DNA of 64,000 bases, taken from assembly GCA_937888595.1 (NCBI GenBank), contig CALARK010000020.1, forward strand, positions 248,001-312,000, written 5' to 3'. Numbering within the stretch: the stretch's first letter is position 1; the number at the start of each line of letters is the position of its first letter. The position numbers and the translations under genes are program-made. Of this stretch, positions 17,457 through 25,686 are shown piece after piece. The notes under the pieces are model-generated. The model was not told where the DNA came from, made no database searches, and saw nothing but the letters and a program-made list of their open reading frames with translations. The stretch is from an uncultured Sterolibacteriaceae bacterium. Its GTDB lineage: Bacteria > Pseudomonadota > Gammaproteobacteria > Burkholderiales > Rhodocyclaceae.

Positions 17457-18167
17457 ATGACCTCGATCGCCACGCTCTTCATAGGAGGAATCCGCCCTCT
17501 CCCGCCGGACAACAGGCCGACGGGCATTTTCAAGTCCGAGATCGTCGTGCCGGCCTGGGTCGGCAAAGAAGGATTGATCGGCGATGCACAGGCCGACCGA
17601 CGCGTCCATGGCGGCCCGGACAAGGCTCTGCATCAGTACCCCGTCGCGCATTACGCAAGACTGGCGACAGCGTTTCCTGAAGCCAGGGATCAGCTCATTC
17701 GAGGATCCATCGGCGAGAACCTGTCGGTTCCCGGTTGTGACGAGTCGAATATTTGCATTGGCGACACCTTCCGCCTCGGGGATTCCGTCATTCAGGTCAG
17801 CCAGCCGCGCTCCCCGTGCTGGAAGATCGATCATCGCTACAGGATCGAAGGCATGGCCCAGTTCATCGACAGCGAAGGCATCACCGGTTGGTACTTTCGC
17901 GTGCTTGAAGAAGGCAGTGTCGAGCCGGGATGCTCGTTTGAATTGATCGACCGCATGACACCGGGGGTTACGGTGCAGGCACTGCTGGCCACTTGGCATC
18001 AACACCGGCCGAATCCCCATCAGCTGGAACGATTGGCGGCCACGCCGGGACTGTCGGAGAACTGGATCAAGAAGCTGTTGGATCGGTCTGCGCGCCTCAA
18101 GACGATGAACGATGCCTCTCCCAACGATCGGGAAAGACTCCATCCCCCCTCGGATAAAACCTCATGA
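17457..18167 (+). CDS. MOSC domain protein, YiiM family
   Basis: A protein of about 236 residues with a MOSC domain like that of YiiM, a molybdenum-cofactor-linked fold; YiiM proteins are implicated in reducing N-hydroxylated compounds. Family features are DRRVHGGPDKALHQYP (about 45-60), RGSIGENLSV, and the cysteine in QPRSPCWKI (about 120), a candidate Mo-cofactor ligand, followed by the C-terminal three-alpha extension typical of YiiM (PGLSENWIKKLLDR). Start uncertain: ATG 17457 or an upstream TTG at 17439, neither with a strong ribosome site. The stop overlaps the next start (ATGA), so the two genes are coupled. Confidence 0.82.
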   Translation: MTSIATLFIGGIRPLPPDNRPTGIFKSEIVVPAWVGKEGLIGDAQADRRVHGGPDKALHQYPVAHYARLATAFPEARDQLIRGSIGENLSVPGCDESNICIGDTFRLGDSVIQVSQPRSPCWKIDHRYRIEGMAQFIDSEGITGWYFRVLEEGSVEPGCSFELIDRMTPGVTVQALLATWHQHRPNPHQLERLAATPGLSENWIKKLLDRSARLKTMNDASPNDRERLHPPSDKTS

Positions 18168-19411
18168 ACGCAACGGACACCGTCATCGTTGGCGCCGGCC
18201 TCGCCGGCCTCAACTGCGCGCGAGAACTGACACGGCAAGGCAAACAGGTCATGGTCTGCGAAGCTGCTGACCGGATCGGCGGCCGCATCCGGACCGAGCA
18301 CCAGGAAGGATTCCTGCTCGATCACGGCTTCGAGGTATTGCAAACCGCCTATCCCGAGGCTCAGCGCGCACTCGACTATGCGGCACTGGAGCTGCGGCCC
18401 TTTCTTCCCGGGGCCCTGATTAGCCACAACGGTAAATTCCACCGCATCAGCGATCCCTGGCGTGATCCGCTGGCGCTATTCAGCATGCTGCTCTCACCCA
18501 TCGGCAGTCTGCCCGACAAATGGCGCATGGCCCGATTGCGCTGGCTGCTGCGATCGATGAACATCGAAGACATCTACGAGCGCCCGGAGACCACCACGCT
18601 GAACCGCTTGCACGAACTTGGCTTCAGTCCGGCCATGGTGGAACGTTTTTTTCGGCCACTTCTCGCCGGGGTCTTCTTCGATCCGGATCTATCGATCTCC
18701 AGCCGTGCCTTCGAGTTCATTTTCAAGGCGTTCGCCTCCGGAGATACCGTTGTCCCTGCAGCCGGCATGGCAGCCATCCCGCAGCAGCTCGCCTCCGCCG
18801 TTCCCCAGAACTCGATCAGGACGAACAGCCCGGTCAAGGAAGTCGGCCCGACAGGGGTGACGCTCGCCACAGGCGAGCGGATCGAGGCAGGGAATGTGGT
18901 CGTGGCAACCGACAGCGTATCGGCAGCCCGCCTGCTGGGCCGAACCACGCTGCCCGGTACGCGGGCGACCACCTGTTTGTATTTCGCCGCACCCGAGCCA
19001 CCGATCAAGGAGCCGATGCTTGTCCTCAACGCAACGGGACAAGGCCCGATCAACAACCTCGTTGTGCCCAGCCTGCTGTCGTCAAGCTATGCCCCAGCCG
19101 GTCAATCGCTGGTCGCCGTGAGCGTGATGGGCAATCCCGCTCAAGACGACAGCCACTTGGCAGCGGATGTCCGCCAGCAGCTCGGTGACTGGTTCGGCAA
19201 GGGCATCACCACCTGGCGCCATCTCAAGACCCTGCGCATCCGCGATGCCCTGCCGATGCAAACACCACCGGTAACACATCCGGATCGCCATGCCCCCCGC
19301 CAATCGAACGGCATCCTGGTCTGCGGCGAATTTGGCAACCCCACCTCCATCCACTGGGCGCTTTACTCGGGCCGTCGCGCGGCGGAAGCCATCTTATCGG
19401 ACAAGCCGTAA
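18164..19411 (+). CDS. FAD-dependent amine oxidase-type oxidoreductase
   Basis: A 415-residue flavoprotein of the amine oxidase/phytoene-desaturase-like superfamily. The N-terminal dinucleotide-binding motif VIVGAGLAGLNCARELT (about 7-23), the second motif DRIGGRIRTE, and the C-terminal FAD segment GILVCGEFGNPTSIHWAL (about 382-400) are clear. The protein lacks a signal peptide. It overlaps the MOSC gene by four bases, implying a two-gene operon of a MOSC protein and a flavin oxidoreductase. The substrate cannot be read from sequence; candidates include protoporphyrinogen-like, carotenoid-like or amine substrates. Confidence 0.82.
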   Translation: MNATDTVIVGAGLAGLNCARELTRQGKQVMVCEAADRIGGRIRTEHQEGFLLDHGFEVLQTAYPEAQRALDYAALELRPFLPGALISHNGKFHRISDPWRDPLALFSMLLSPIGSLPDKWRMARLRWLLRSMNIEDIYERPETTTLNRLHELGFSPAMVERFFRPLLAGVFFDPDLSISSRAFEFIFKAFASGDTVVPAAGMAAIPQQLASAVPQNSIRTNSPVKEVGPTGVTLATGERIEAGNVVVATDSVSAARLLGRTTLPGTRATTCLYFAAPEPPIKEPMLVLNATGQGPINNLVVPSLLSSSYAPAGQSLVAVSVMGNPAQDDSHLAADVRQQLGDWFGKGITTWRHLKTLRIRDALPMQTPPVTHPDRHAPRQSNGILVCGEFGNPTSIHWALYSGRRAAEAILSDKP

Positions 19412-19502
19412 CCCAAAGCTCCGGCGCGGGATTACACAACCCGCCATGCCCCTTGGGGCGACATCGAGCCTCACATCGAACCCCGCGTTTCCTCAGCGTC
19501 GA

Positions 19503-20339
19503 TCAGCCGAAATGGAAGGCGGCAAGTGTGGTTTCCATGACCCGGTCGGAAAACACCCGCCGGCCCACGTCCTCTCCGGCCGCGCCGGCGACGACCAGCA
19601 GTGGCAGCAGGTGTTCCTCTGCACGGGGCGGATGGCACAAGCGCGCGGCGGGCGCCTCGGCCCAGTCGAGCAGCGCCTGATGGCGCCTTTCCCAGGGTGC
19701 TTCGATGGTCTGAGTCAGCCAGTGGTCGAACTCATCCGAGATCGGCCCGAAGCGGGGATCGCCATAGCCGCGCATGTTATGAAAACTCATGCCGCTCCCA
19801 ATGATCAGCACACCTTCATCGCGCAAGGGGACGAGCGCCCTGCCCGCTTGCAGGTGGACCGCGGGGTCGAGGCTGTTCACCAGGGACAACTGCACGACCG
19901 GAATGTCCGCGAGCGGAAACATCAACATCATCGGGATGAACATGCCGTGATCGAAGCCGCGCCGCGCATCCTGGCCGGACGGCAACGCTGCCTGACCGAG
20001 CAGCTGGGTGATGCGTTCGGCCAGTTCCGGTGCGCCCGGTGCCGGATACTTCAAATCGTAGGTGTGGTCGGGAAACCCGGAGTAGTCGTAAATCAATTCG
20101 GGATGCTGTCCGCTGGTCACCGTGAAGTCGGGCTGCAGCCAGTGTGCCGACACCACGACAATGGCGCTGGGGCGCTCAGGCAGGGCGGCCGCAGCCCGTT
20201 TAAGATAGTCGGCCATCTTGTGCCAGGCGTCGGCCGGCTGCCAGTCCATGAAAAAACAGGGGCCCGCGCCATGCGGAACGAACCAGGTTGGCATCCGGGT
20301 GGAAGCGGTCCCCGTGCGGGAAGGTGAGTTCGCGTTCAT
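19503..20339 (-). CDS. Class III extradiol dioxygenase, LigB/DODA type
   Basis: A 278-residue protein of the LigB/4,5-DOPA dioxygenase family, related to E. coli YgiD. Metal-site histidines appear in FVPHGAGP (about 23), VSAHWLQP (about 66) and near the end EEHLLPLL; a further conserved FDHGMFIPMM lies in the middle. Such enzymes are Fe or Zn dependent and open catechol rings; the physiological substrate of YgiD-like members is poorly defined. It is the last gene of a five-gene minus-strand operon, 27 bases after a YceI gene. The start is ATG 20339; the first 16 residues (MNANSPSRTGTASTRM) precede the domain, so initiation may be at the second Met. Confidence 0.85.
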   Translation of the reverse strand: MNANSPSRTGTASTRMPTWFVPHGAGPCFFMDWQPADAWHKMADYLKRAAAALPERPSAIVVVSAHWLQPDFTVTSGQHPELIYDYSGFPDHTYDLKYPAPGAPELAERITQLLGQAALPSGQDARRGFDHGMFIPMMLMFPLADIPVVQLSLVNSLDPAVHLQAGRALVPLRDEGVLIIGSGMSFHNMRGYGDPRFGPISDEFDHWLTQTIEAPWERRHQALLDWAEAPAARLCHPPRAEEHLLPLLVVAGAAGEDVGRRVFSDRVMETTLAAFHFG

Positions 20340-20366
20340 GAGCGTGGGTTCCCCCGTGGTGATGGC

Positions 20367-20945
20367 TTATTCCTTGATCGCCTCGATGGCGACATCGATG
20401 CGGACCTCGTCGCCGACATAGGGGGCAAACTTGCCGGCATTGAAGTCGGAACGCTTCACGACAGTGAAGGCATTCGCACCGATGGCATCCTTTTTCAGCA
20501 TCGGGTGCGGCATGGCCTGGAAGGACGTGACCGTGAGGGTGACCGGGCGTGTGATTCCCTTCAGCGTCAGATGGCCTTCGATCTTGACCGGCTTGTCGCC
20601 GTCGAATTCGACCTTGGTCGACTTGAACGTGGCCGTCGGGTGCTTGGCGGTGTCGAGAAAATCCTCGCCCTGGATGTGTTCGTCGAAGGTGGGGTAGCCG
20701 GTATCCACCGACTTGGCATCGATCACGATGTCGACCGCACCCATCTTGGCGGTCTTGTCGAATACGACTTTGCCCGTGGTCTTGTTGAACCGCGACAGCT
20801 GGGTCGAATAGCCGAAGTGGCTATATGAGAAGCGCGGGAAGGTATGGGTGCCCTCGACGACGAAGGTTTCCGGGGCGGCGAAGGTCGCTGTGCTGGCGAT
20901 GGTGGCTACAGAGGCGAAGGCGAGAATGACGAGCTGCTTTTTCAT
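20367..20945 (-). CDS. yceI: YceI-family periplasmic protein (copy 1)
   Basis: A 192-residue secreted protein of the YceI lipocalin-like family, which binds polyisoprenoid lipids in a beta-barrel. A signal peptide (1-23, ending TFAAP) precedes the domain: HTFPRFSYSHFGYSTQLSRF, TGKVVFD, a central HLTLKGITRPVTLTV strand pair and DFNAGKFAPYVGDEVRIDV at the end. ATG 20945 has GGAGAAC upstream. A second, more distant YceI follows 21 bases upstream in the operon, together with cytochrome b561; this pairing is common and suggests quinone or lipid-linked redox work in the periplasm. Confidence 0.92.
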   Translation of the reverse strand: MKKQLVILAFASVATIASTATFAAPETFVVEGTHTFPRFSYSHFGYSTQLSRFNKTTGKVVFDKTAKMGAVDIVIDAKSVDTGYPTFDEHIQGEDFLDTAKHPTATFKSTKVEFDGDKPVKIEGHLTLKGITRPVTLTVTSFQAMPHPMLKKDAIGANAFTVVKRSDFNAGKFAPYVGDEVRIDVAIEAIKE

Positions 20946-20966
20946 GGGGTTCTCCTGTGGGTGGAC

Positions 20967-21524
20967 TTACTTGGGGGTTGCGGTGATACGGAACGTGACC
21001 TGCACTTCGTTGGCCACGATGTCGAACTTGGCCCAGGCGCCTTCGCCGATGCTGAAGTCACCGCGGCGGAGGGTGAAGGCGCCGTCGAAGACGCCGGTAG
21101 CGCCTTGCGTGGCAAAGGTCGCGGGTACGACGATGTCGCGGGTCTGGCCCTTGATCGTCAGCTTGCCGGCCACTTCATAGCGATTGCCGCCCAGCGCCTT
21201 GACAGTGCTGGAGACGAAGCTGGCGTGCGGAAATGCCTGGGTGCTGAACCAGGGTTTGCTGGCCACTTCCTGGTCGGCTTCGCTGGAGCCGAGATCGATG
21301 CTGTCCAGCGCAACCGCGAAGCTGGCCTTCGCGGCGGCAGGTTTGGCGGGGTCGAAACTCAGTTGCGAGGTGAATTTCCGGAACCGGCCATCCATCTTCA
21401 CGCCCATCTGCTGGTAGGCGAAATCGATGCGGCTCTTGTCGGCCTGAACCTGGCCGTACTCGACGGCATGGGCGGTCGGCGCCAGGCTGGCGGCGAGGAG
21501 CAATGCGAGGGTGATGCGTTTCAT
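20967..21524 (-). CDS. YceI-family periplasmic protein (copy 2)
   Basis: A 185-residue YceI-family protein with a signal peptide (MKRITLALLLAASLAPTAHA). Domain hallmarks are KSRIDFAYQQMGVKMDGRF, a long beta-rich core, KLTIKGQTRDIVVPATF and RRGDFSIGEGAW near the end. I start it at ATG 21524 because GGAGAG lies at good spacing; the longer open frame upstream overlaps the cytochrome gene and does not look like protein. It differs clearly from copy 1, so this is an old paralogous pair rather than a recent duplication. It lies 32 bases downstream of the cytochrome b561 gene. Confidence 0.9.
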   Translation of the reverse strand: MKRITLALLLAASLAPTAHAVEYGQVQADKSRIDFAYQQMGVKMDGRFRKFTSQLSFDPAKPAAAKASFAVALDSIDLGSSEADQEVASKPWFSTQAFPHASFVSSTVKALGGNRYEVAGKLTIKGQTRDIVVPATFATQGATGVFDGAFTLRRGDFSIGEGAWAKFDIVANEVQVTFRITATPK

Positions 21525-21556
21525 GAGGGTCTCTCCGGGTGGGATCAGCAGATGGG

Positions 21557-22096
21557 TCAGCGGGCGAATTTCGGCAGCATCCGGGTCAGGACGTCGTCCC
21601 GGCTCAGGAAGTGATGCTTCAGCGCGGCGGCGGCATGGCCGAGCACGACCACCGCCAGGGACATGTTGAGGGCCCAATGCACGGTCTGCAGCAGGTCGCC
21701 GATCTCCTTGTTCTTTTCCAGCAGGTCCGGCAGGGGGAGCAGGCCGAACCACACGGTCTGGAATCCTTTCGCCGAACTCATCAGCCAGCCGGACAGGGGG
21801 ATGGCGAACATCAGCAGGTACAGCAGGTGATGGCCGGCATGGGCGAGCCATTGTTCGGGCCGTGGCATGTGCTCCGGCAGGGACGGGGGACGGTGCGTCA
21901 CGCGCCACGCCAGGCGAACGATCACGAGCAGGAACACGCTGACCCCGGCCCACTTGTGCCATGCGTAAAGCTTGAGTTTGTCGGGCGAGAGTGGCAGTTC
22001 GTGCATGTACACGCCCAGTGCGAACAATCCGACGATGCCGATGGCCATCAGCCAGTGGAGCGCAATGGCGATGCCCGTGTAACGATTTGTGGTCAT
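21557..22096 (-). CDS. Cytochrome b561
   Basis: A 179-residue inner-membrane diheme cytochrome of the CybB/b561 type, with four membrane helices and conserved histidines in IALHWLMAIG (helix 1), YAWHKWAGVS (helix 2) and, in the second half, GHHLLYLLMF and QTVHWALNMS. It moves electrons between the quinone pool and other partners. I use ATG 22096; a TTG four codons upstream has no ribosome site. Within the operon it lies between the pirin gene and two YceI genes, an association seen widely in Proteobacteria and thought to reflect a membrane redox function. Confidence 0.9.
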   Translation of the reverse strand: MTTNRYTGIAIALHWLMAIGIVGLFALGVYMHELPLSPDKLKLYAWHKWAGVSVFLLVIVRLAWRVTHRPPSLPEHMPRPEQWLAHAGHHLLYLLMFAIPLSGWLMSSAKGFQTVWFGLLPLPDLLEKNKEIGDLLQTVHWALNMSLAVVVLGHAAAALKHHFLSRDDVLTRMLPKFAR

Positions 22097-22124
22097 GGGG
22101 TTATCCAATGGCTTGTCATCGGGG

Positions 22125-22826
22125 TCAGGGCGCCAGGTCGAACATCAGCACTTCCGCGTCCTCGCCTTCGCTGAGGGTCAGGAGGTCTTCATCGGCCAGC
22201 TTGGCCGCATCGCCGGCAAGCAGGCGCTGGCCATTGACCTTGAGCACGCCGCTGACCAGATGCACGTAGGTCTTGCGCGCCGGATCGAGGACGAGCGCGA
22301 AGGATTCGGCGCCATCGAACAATCCGGCATACAGGGCGGCATCGGCATGAATCCGGACCGATCCCTGCCGGCCATCGGGCGAAGCCAGCAGGCGCAGGAC
22401 GCCGCGTTTTTCAGCCTCGGGGAAGGTCTTCTGCTCGTAGCTCGGTGCGATGCCGCGCTGGTTCGGTTCGATCCAGATCTGGAAGAAATGTGTCGCAGCA
22501 TCGGGCGCGTGGTTGAACTCGCTGTGGGTCACCCCGCGGCCGGCGCTCATGCGCTGCACATCGCCCGGCGGGATCGAGGTGCCGTTACCCATGCTGTCCT
22601 GATGCGCCAAGGCGCCGGACACGACATAGCTGACGATTTCCATGTCGCGGTGGCCGTGGGTGCCGAAACCCATCCCCGGCGCAATGCGGTCCTCGTTGAT
22701 GACACGCAGGTTGCCCCAGCCCATGTGCTCGGGGTCGTGGTAGCCGGCGAACGAAAACGAGTGATGGCTGACGAGCCAGCCGTGGTCGGCGTAGCCGCGC
22801 TCCTGGGATTTGCGAATGCTCAGCAT
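22125..22826 (-). CDS. Pirin family protein (bicupin)
   Basis: A 233-residue pirin-like protein (YhaK/YhhW branch). The N-terminal cupin carries the metal-binding pattern GFGTHGHRDMEIVSYVV (about 54-70) and, further on, GRGVTHSEFNH, which supply the His/Glu metal ligands. The C-terminal cupin is shorter and ends EGEDAEVLMFDL. YhhW-type pirins can act as quercetinases; others respond to oxidative stress. It is the first gene of the five-gene operon and is divergent from the LysR gene 138 bases away, so it is the likely target of that regulator. Metal and substrate are not determined. Confidence 0.9.
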   Translation of the reverse strand: MLSIRKSQERGYADHGWLVSHHSFSFAGYHDPEHMGWGNLRVINEDRIAPGMGFGTHGHRDMEIVSYVVSGALAHQDSMGNGTSIPPGDVQRMSAGRGVTHSEFNHAPDAATHFFQIWIEPNQRGIAPSYEQKTFPEAEKRGVLRLLASPDGRQGSVRIHADAALYAGLFDGAESFALVLDPARKTYVHLVSGVLKVNGQRLLAGDAAKLADEDLLTLSEGEDAEVLMFDLAP

Positions 22827-22936
22827 GATGGATTCTCCGATGTCTGTTCGTCACTACATTGCTGCGACGATGCGTTTGCATGGACTGAACTTTAGGATTC
22901 AGGGCGGCTTTTGCGATCCAGATGCTTTGATGGCAT

Positions 22937-22955
22937 CATTCAATAATATTGAATG
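22937..22955. promoter_or_regulatory. LysR-type operator palindrome
   Basis: CATTCAATA-A-TATTGAATG is a perfect 19-base palindrome. It contains the T-N11-A core expected of LysR-type regulator sites (T at 22940, A at 22952). It ends nine bases before the LysR start codon and lies in the gap shared with the pirin operon, consistent with autoregulation and divergent control. Confidence 0.7.
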
Positions 22956-22963
22956 GATGATCG

Positions 22964-23917
22964 ATGAGCAATCAAACAAGATTCACCGCCCGCCAGGTCC
23001 TGACGCCCGATGCCCTGGAGATGCTGCTGCGCATCGCGCAGAGCGGCAGCTTTGCCGCTGCCGCCCGTGCCAGCGGCATGGTGCCGAGTGCGCTGACCTA
23101 CCGGGTGCGGCAGATCGAAGAGGCGCTCGATGTGCTGTTGTTCGATCGCAGCTCACGACAAGCGCGTTTGACCGAAGCCGGTTCGGAGTTGATCCGCGAA
23201 GGGCAGCGCCTGCTGGACGAAATGGATGCCGTCGCCAATCGCGTCAAGCGCGTCGCGACGGGCTGGGAACCGCAATTCACGGTCGCCGTCGATAGCATCA
23301 TCAACCCGACAACGGTACTGGAGCTCAGCGAGTCCTTTCTTGCCCTGAATCCGCCGACGCGCCTGCGCATCCGCGCCGAAACGCTGTCCGGCACGCTCGA
23401 AGCGCTCACGTCAGGCATGGCCGACTTGTCGCTCGGCGTGGTGGCCGAGGCGGGTGCGACGACCGGCCTGCAGATGAAGCCACTCGGCGTGCAGCGCTTC
23501 ATCTTCGCGGTGGCGCCCCACCATGCGCTGGCGAAGGCGAAAGAACCCTTGAGCGACGACGTCATACGCCAGCATCGCGTCGTCGCCGCCGCCGACTCTG
23601 TCCAGCGCGGCAGCGGCCTGACGGTCGGCCTGCTGGCCGGCCAGGACGTCTTCACCGTCACCACCATGCAGAGCAAGCTCGAAGCGCAGTTGCGTGGCCT
23701 GGGCTGCGGGTTTCTACCGGAAGGCCTGGCGCAACCCTATATCGATGCGGGACGCCTGGTCACCAGGCGCGTCGAGCGCCCGGAGCATCAGATCCTCGCC
23801 AGCTATGCCTGGCGCCGGACACCGGCGGCATCACGCGGTCGGGCGATGCAGTGGTGGCTGGATGCGCTGGAGCATGAGCATACGCGCCAGGCGCTGATGT
23901 GCATGACGCATCGTTGA
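22964..23917 (+). CDS. LysR-family transcriptional regulator
   Basis: A 317-residue LysR-type regulator. The N-terminal winged helix-turn-helix (about 15-75) contains LLRIAQSGSFAAAARASGM and the wing VLLFDRSSRQARLTEAG. The remaining two thirds form the effector-binding domain. It is divergent from the pirin-b561-YceI-dioxygenase operon, with a palindromic operator at 22937-22955, so it most likely controls that operon and itself. The inducer cannot be read from sequence; redox-cycling or phenolic compounds would suit the operon content, but this is inference. A dispersed repeat copy lies 22 bases after its stop. Confidence 0.92.
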   Translation: MSNQTRFTARQVLTPDALEMLLRIAQSGSFAAAARASGMVPSALTYRVRQIEEALDVLLFDRSSRQARLTEAGSELIREGQRLLDEMDAVANRVKRVATGWEPQFTVAVDSIINPTTVLELSESFLALNPPTRLRIRAETLSGTLEALTSGMADLSLGVVAEAGATTGLQMKPLGVQRFIFAVAPHHALAKAKEPLSDDVIRQHRVVAAADSVQRGSGLTVGLLAGQDVFTVTTMQSKLEAQLRGLGCGFLPEGLAQPYIDAGRLVTRRVERPEHQILASYAWRRTPAASRGRAMQWWLDALEHEHTRQALMCMTHR

Positions 23918-23938
23918 GTGCAGCGACCCGTCCCCGTA

Positions 23939-23962
23939 AAAGTCGGCGCTGGCAGGACGGCA
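23939..23962 (+). repeat. Dispersed 24-bp repeat, copy 3 (intergenic)
   Basis: AAAGTCGGCGCTGG core with GCAGGACGGCA ending. It lies between the LysR stop and the flagellar-like mini gene. Confidence 0.85.
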
Positions 23963-24072
23963 GGACGAAATTTGTTTCGCTGAAACTAGGCATTCCCTTC
24001 AGAAACTTACCGCTTCCAAGCTGCCTGGCTCAGTGTTTGCTTGTTTCCAAGTTTATTCGCGGACTCTCAATC

Positions 24073-24297
24073 ATGACTATTTCCACCGCCCTATCCATGG
24101 GTCTTCAGGGTATCCAAGCCGGCATGAACCGGGTCAGTATTGCCGGCAGCCGGATTGCCGCTTCATCCCCCGCCCCGGAAGTTTTTGCCACCAATGTGGT
24201 TGAACAGATGTCGGGGAGCCATCAGGTCGGATTTTCTGCACAAGTCGTGAAGACGGCGGATCAGATGCTCGGCACACTGATCGATCTGAAGGCCTGA
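24073..24297 (+). CDS. Mini flagellar rod/hook-like protein (74 aa)
   Basis: A 74-residue protein with the two ends of flagellar axial proteins but no middle. Residues 1-30 (ALSMGLQGIQAGMNRVSIAG) resemble the N-terminal rod segment of FlgC/FlgG/FlgE. Residues about 40-74 (NVVEQMSGSHQVGFSAQVV, then ADQMLGTLIDLKA) resemble the C-terminal signature, normally ending in MLGTLLDLKA. Rod, hook and hook-associated proteins pair these two helices as a coiled coil, so this may be a minimal axial-type coiled-coil protein. No other flagellar gene is in the window. Function unknown; similar short proteins exist in betaproteobacteria but I know of no characterised one. Confidence 0.7.
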   Translation: MTISTALSMGLQGIQAGMNRVSIAGSRIAASSPAPEVFATNVVEQMSGSHQVGFSAQVVKTADQMLGTLIDLKA

Positions 24298-24472
24298 ACC
24301 CAAAGTGCTGGTTTCAGGATGACGGCCTGCCCTCGATCTTCATCAGAGAATTCCCACACACGGGCAACTTCCGATCACGGTCGGACCATGCCCGCGCCGG
24401 ACCGTATTGACCGGCGCGATATCGTCGAAGCGATGATCGATAAGCACTCGACGTAGCGCAGCCTCAGCCAGT

Positions 24473-25045
24473 TCATGGTGTCTGGTCGCGCGTCTGGATC
24501 GTGATCTCCAATTTGCCAGGATCGAAACCGAGGCCACGCAGCCGTTGCAGCAGCGCTTCATAGGCATCCTGGCTGACCGCTGGATTGCGGGACAGCACCC
24601 ACAGGTATTCGCGGCGGGGTTCGCTAACGGCCACCAGTTGGTAGGCGGGATCGAGATCGATCACCCAGTAATCACCCCAGACGGCCGGTATGAATGACAG
24701 CCAGGCCGGCGCAAAGCGGACTTCGAGTTTCGGGGAGGTGGGACCGCCGATTTGGCGGGCCAACCCCACCGCCTCGTTCCATTCGCCATTGTCCATGCGA
24801 CAGCGATTGATGACCTGAACCGTGCCTTCAGGTTGAAGGCGGTACTCGGCACGGGTATCGCCAACGCATTTTTTCTGGAACCCATTGGGATACTTGGCGA
24901 TTTCGTACCAGCGTCCCATGTAGCGCGGGATATCGAGTGCCGCAATGGTGGCCAACGGCGGTGTCACGCTATCGGCAGGAAACACGGGCGGCGCGGCCAC
25001 CACGGACAGGAGGGCCAACAGCGAGGCCATTTGTTTTAGCGACAT
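24473..25045 (-). CDS. Lipocalin family protein (Blc-like)
   Basis: A 190-residue secreted lipocalin. A signal peptide (about 1-23) is followed by the lipocalin signature DIPRYMGRWYEIAKYPNGFQ (about 38-57), with the conserved GRWYEIA, and by the structural DYWVIDLDPAYQLVAV and LWVLSRNPAV. There is no clear lipobox, unlike E. coli Blc, so it may be a soluble periplasmic form. Members bind lipids or hydrophobic ligands, often under envelope stress. The start ATG 25045 lies within the end of the CIA30 gene (10-base overlap), with GGAAA upstream, so the two are co-transcribed. Confidence 0.85.
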   Translation of the reverse strand: MSLKQMASLLALLSVVAAPPVFPADSVTPPLATIAALDIPRYMGRWYEIAKYPNGFQKKCVGDTRAEYRLQPEGTVQVINRCRMDNGEWNEAVGLARQIGGPTSPKLEVRFAPAWLSFIPAVWGDYWVIDLDPAYQLVAVSEPRREYLWVLSRNPAVSQDAYEALLQRLRGLGFDPGKLEITIQTRDQTP

Positions 25046-25566
25046 GAGTTTCCTTTCGATGGAACCGAGGTCTCGACAACTATCCTGGCGATGGCCAAGG
25101 CAAACGCCCCTTCCTGCCGGTCGGCGATCATCAGGCCGACCTGCCTTACGCGGGCGGGATCGAGCGGCGGCGCATCGGGCGCCGGCCGTCCGCGCCAGGT
25201 GGGCAAAAAGTCGGCGCTGGCGAGACGGCAGGTCGTCCATACGCCGTCGGGCGGATCGAATCGCGCCTGGTAATTGACCCCATCGAAGCCGTTGTCGGTG
25301 CGCAGGTTCAGTTTGTAACGCTTGCCATCGCCACGAACATCCAGAAGATACGCAAGGACATGTTCCCTCCCGTAGCCGCCGGGTTGGCAGCGCACCGAGG
25401 CGAAGCCTCCGTTGTTGTCAAAGGAAACCCGGCCGGCGAATACGGCATGCCCCGCCGGATCATGGCGCAGTTGGCTGCGTGACACGCCCCCCATCACCCC
25501 GTCGTTGATCGGGTGCCACACGGCCACCACGCTCGGATCGGCAAAATCAAACAGGGTAGTCGTCAT
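25036..25566 (-). CDS. CIA30-family protein
   Basis: A 176-residue protein with the CIA30 (complex I intermediate-associated protein 30) fold, a galactose-binding-like beta-sandwich. Characteristic stretches are WHPINDGVMGGVSRSQL (about 17-33), FAGRVSFDNNGGFASVR and YQARFDPPDGVW. In bacteria this domain is often linked to carbohydrate or flavin-related proteins and has no firmly known role. Residues RLASADF (about 114-120) are encoded by the antisense of a dispersed repeat copy at 25207-25230, inside a loop before PTWRGRPAP. It overlaps the lipocalin gene downstream. Confidence 0.8.
   Translation of the reverse strand: MTTTLFDFADPSVVAVWHPINDGVMGGVSRSQLRHDPAGHAVFAGRVSFDNNGGFASVRCQPGGYGREHVLAYLLDVRGDGKRYKLNLRTDNGFDGVNYQARFDPPDGVWTTCRLASADFLPTWRGRPAPDAPPLDPARVRQVGLMIADRQEGAFALAIARIVVETSVPSKGNSCR
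25207..25230 (+). repeat. Dispersed 24-bp repeat, copy 4 (inside CIA30 gene)
   Basis: AAAGTCGGCGCTGG core with GAGACGGCA ending, antisense to the host gene. Translated in the host frame it gives CRLASADF, the same frame as the copy in plsB. Confidence 0.85.
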
Positions 25567-25686
25567 TCAACTGGCATCGGTAATTTCGGGATGCCGGGCT
25601 TCAACTTTCAACCTTCCTTGCACTTGATCGACACCCTGTGTCCTATTTCGATCATGACTTCATCCCCATTGCCGCGCAAGGTATTA

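Noticed and set aside
18839..18862. AGTCGGCCCGACAGGGGTGACG in the FAD oxidoreductase gene
   Set aside because: Only the first bases match the dispersed repeat and the rest diverges; not counted as a copy.
24302..24330. AAAGTGCTGG...GACGGC after the mini flagellar-like gene
   Set aside because: Needs insertions and deletions to match the 24-bp repeat; too weak to call.
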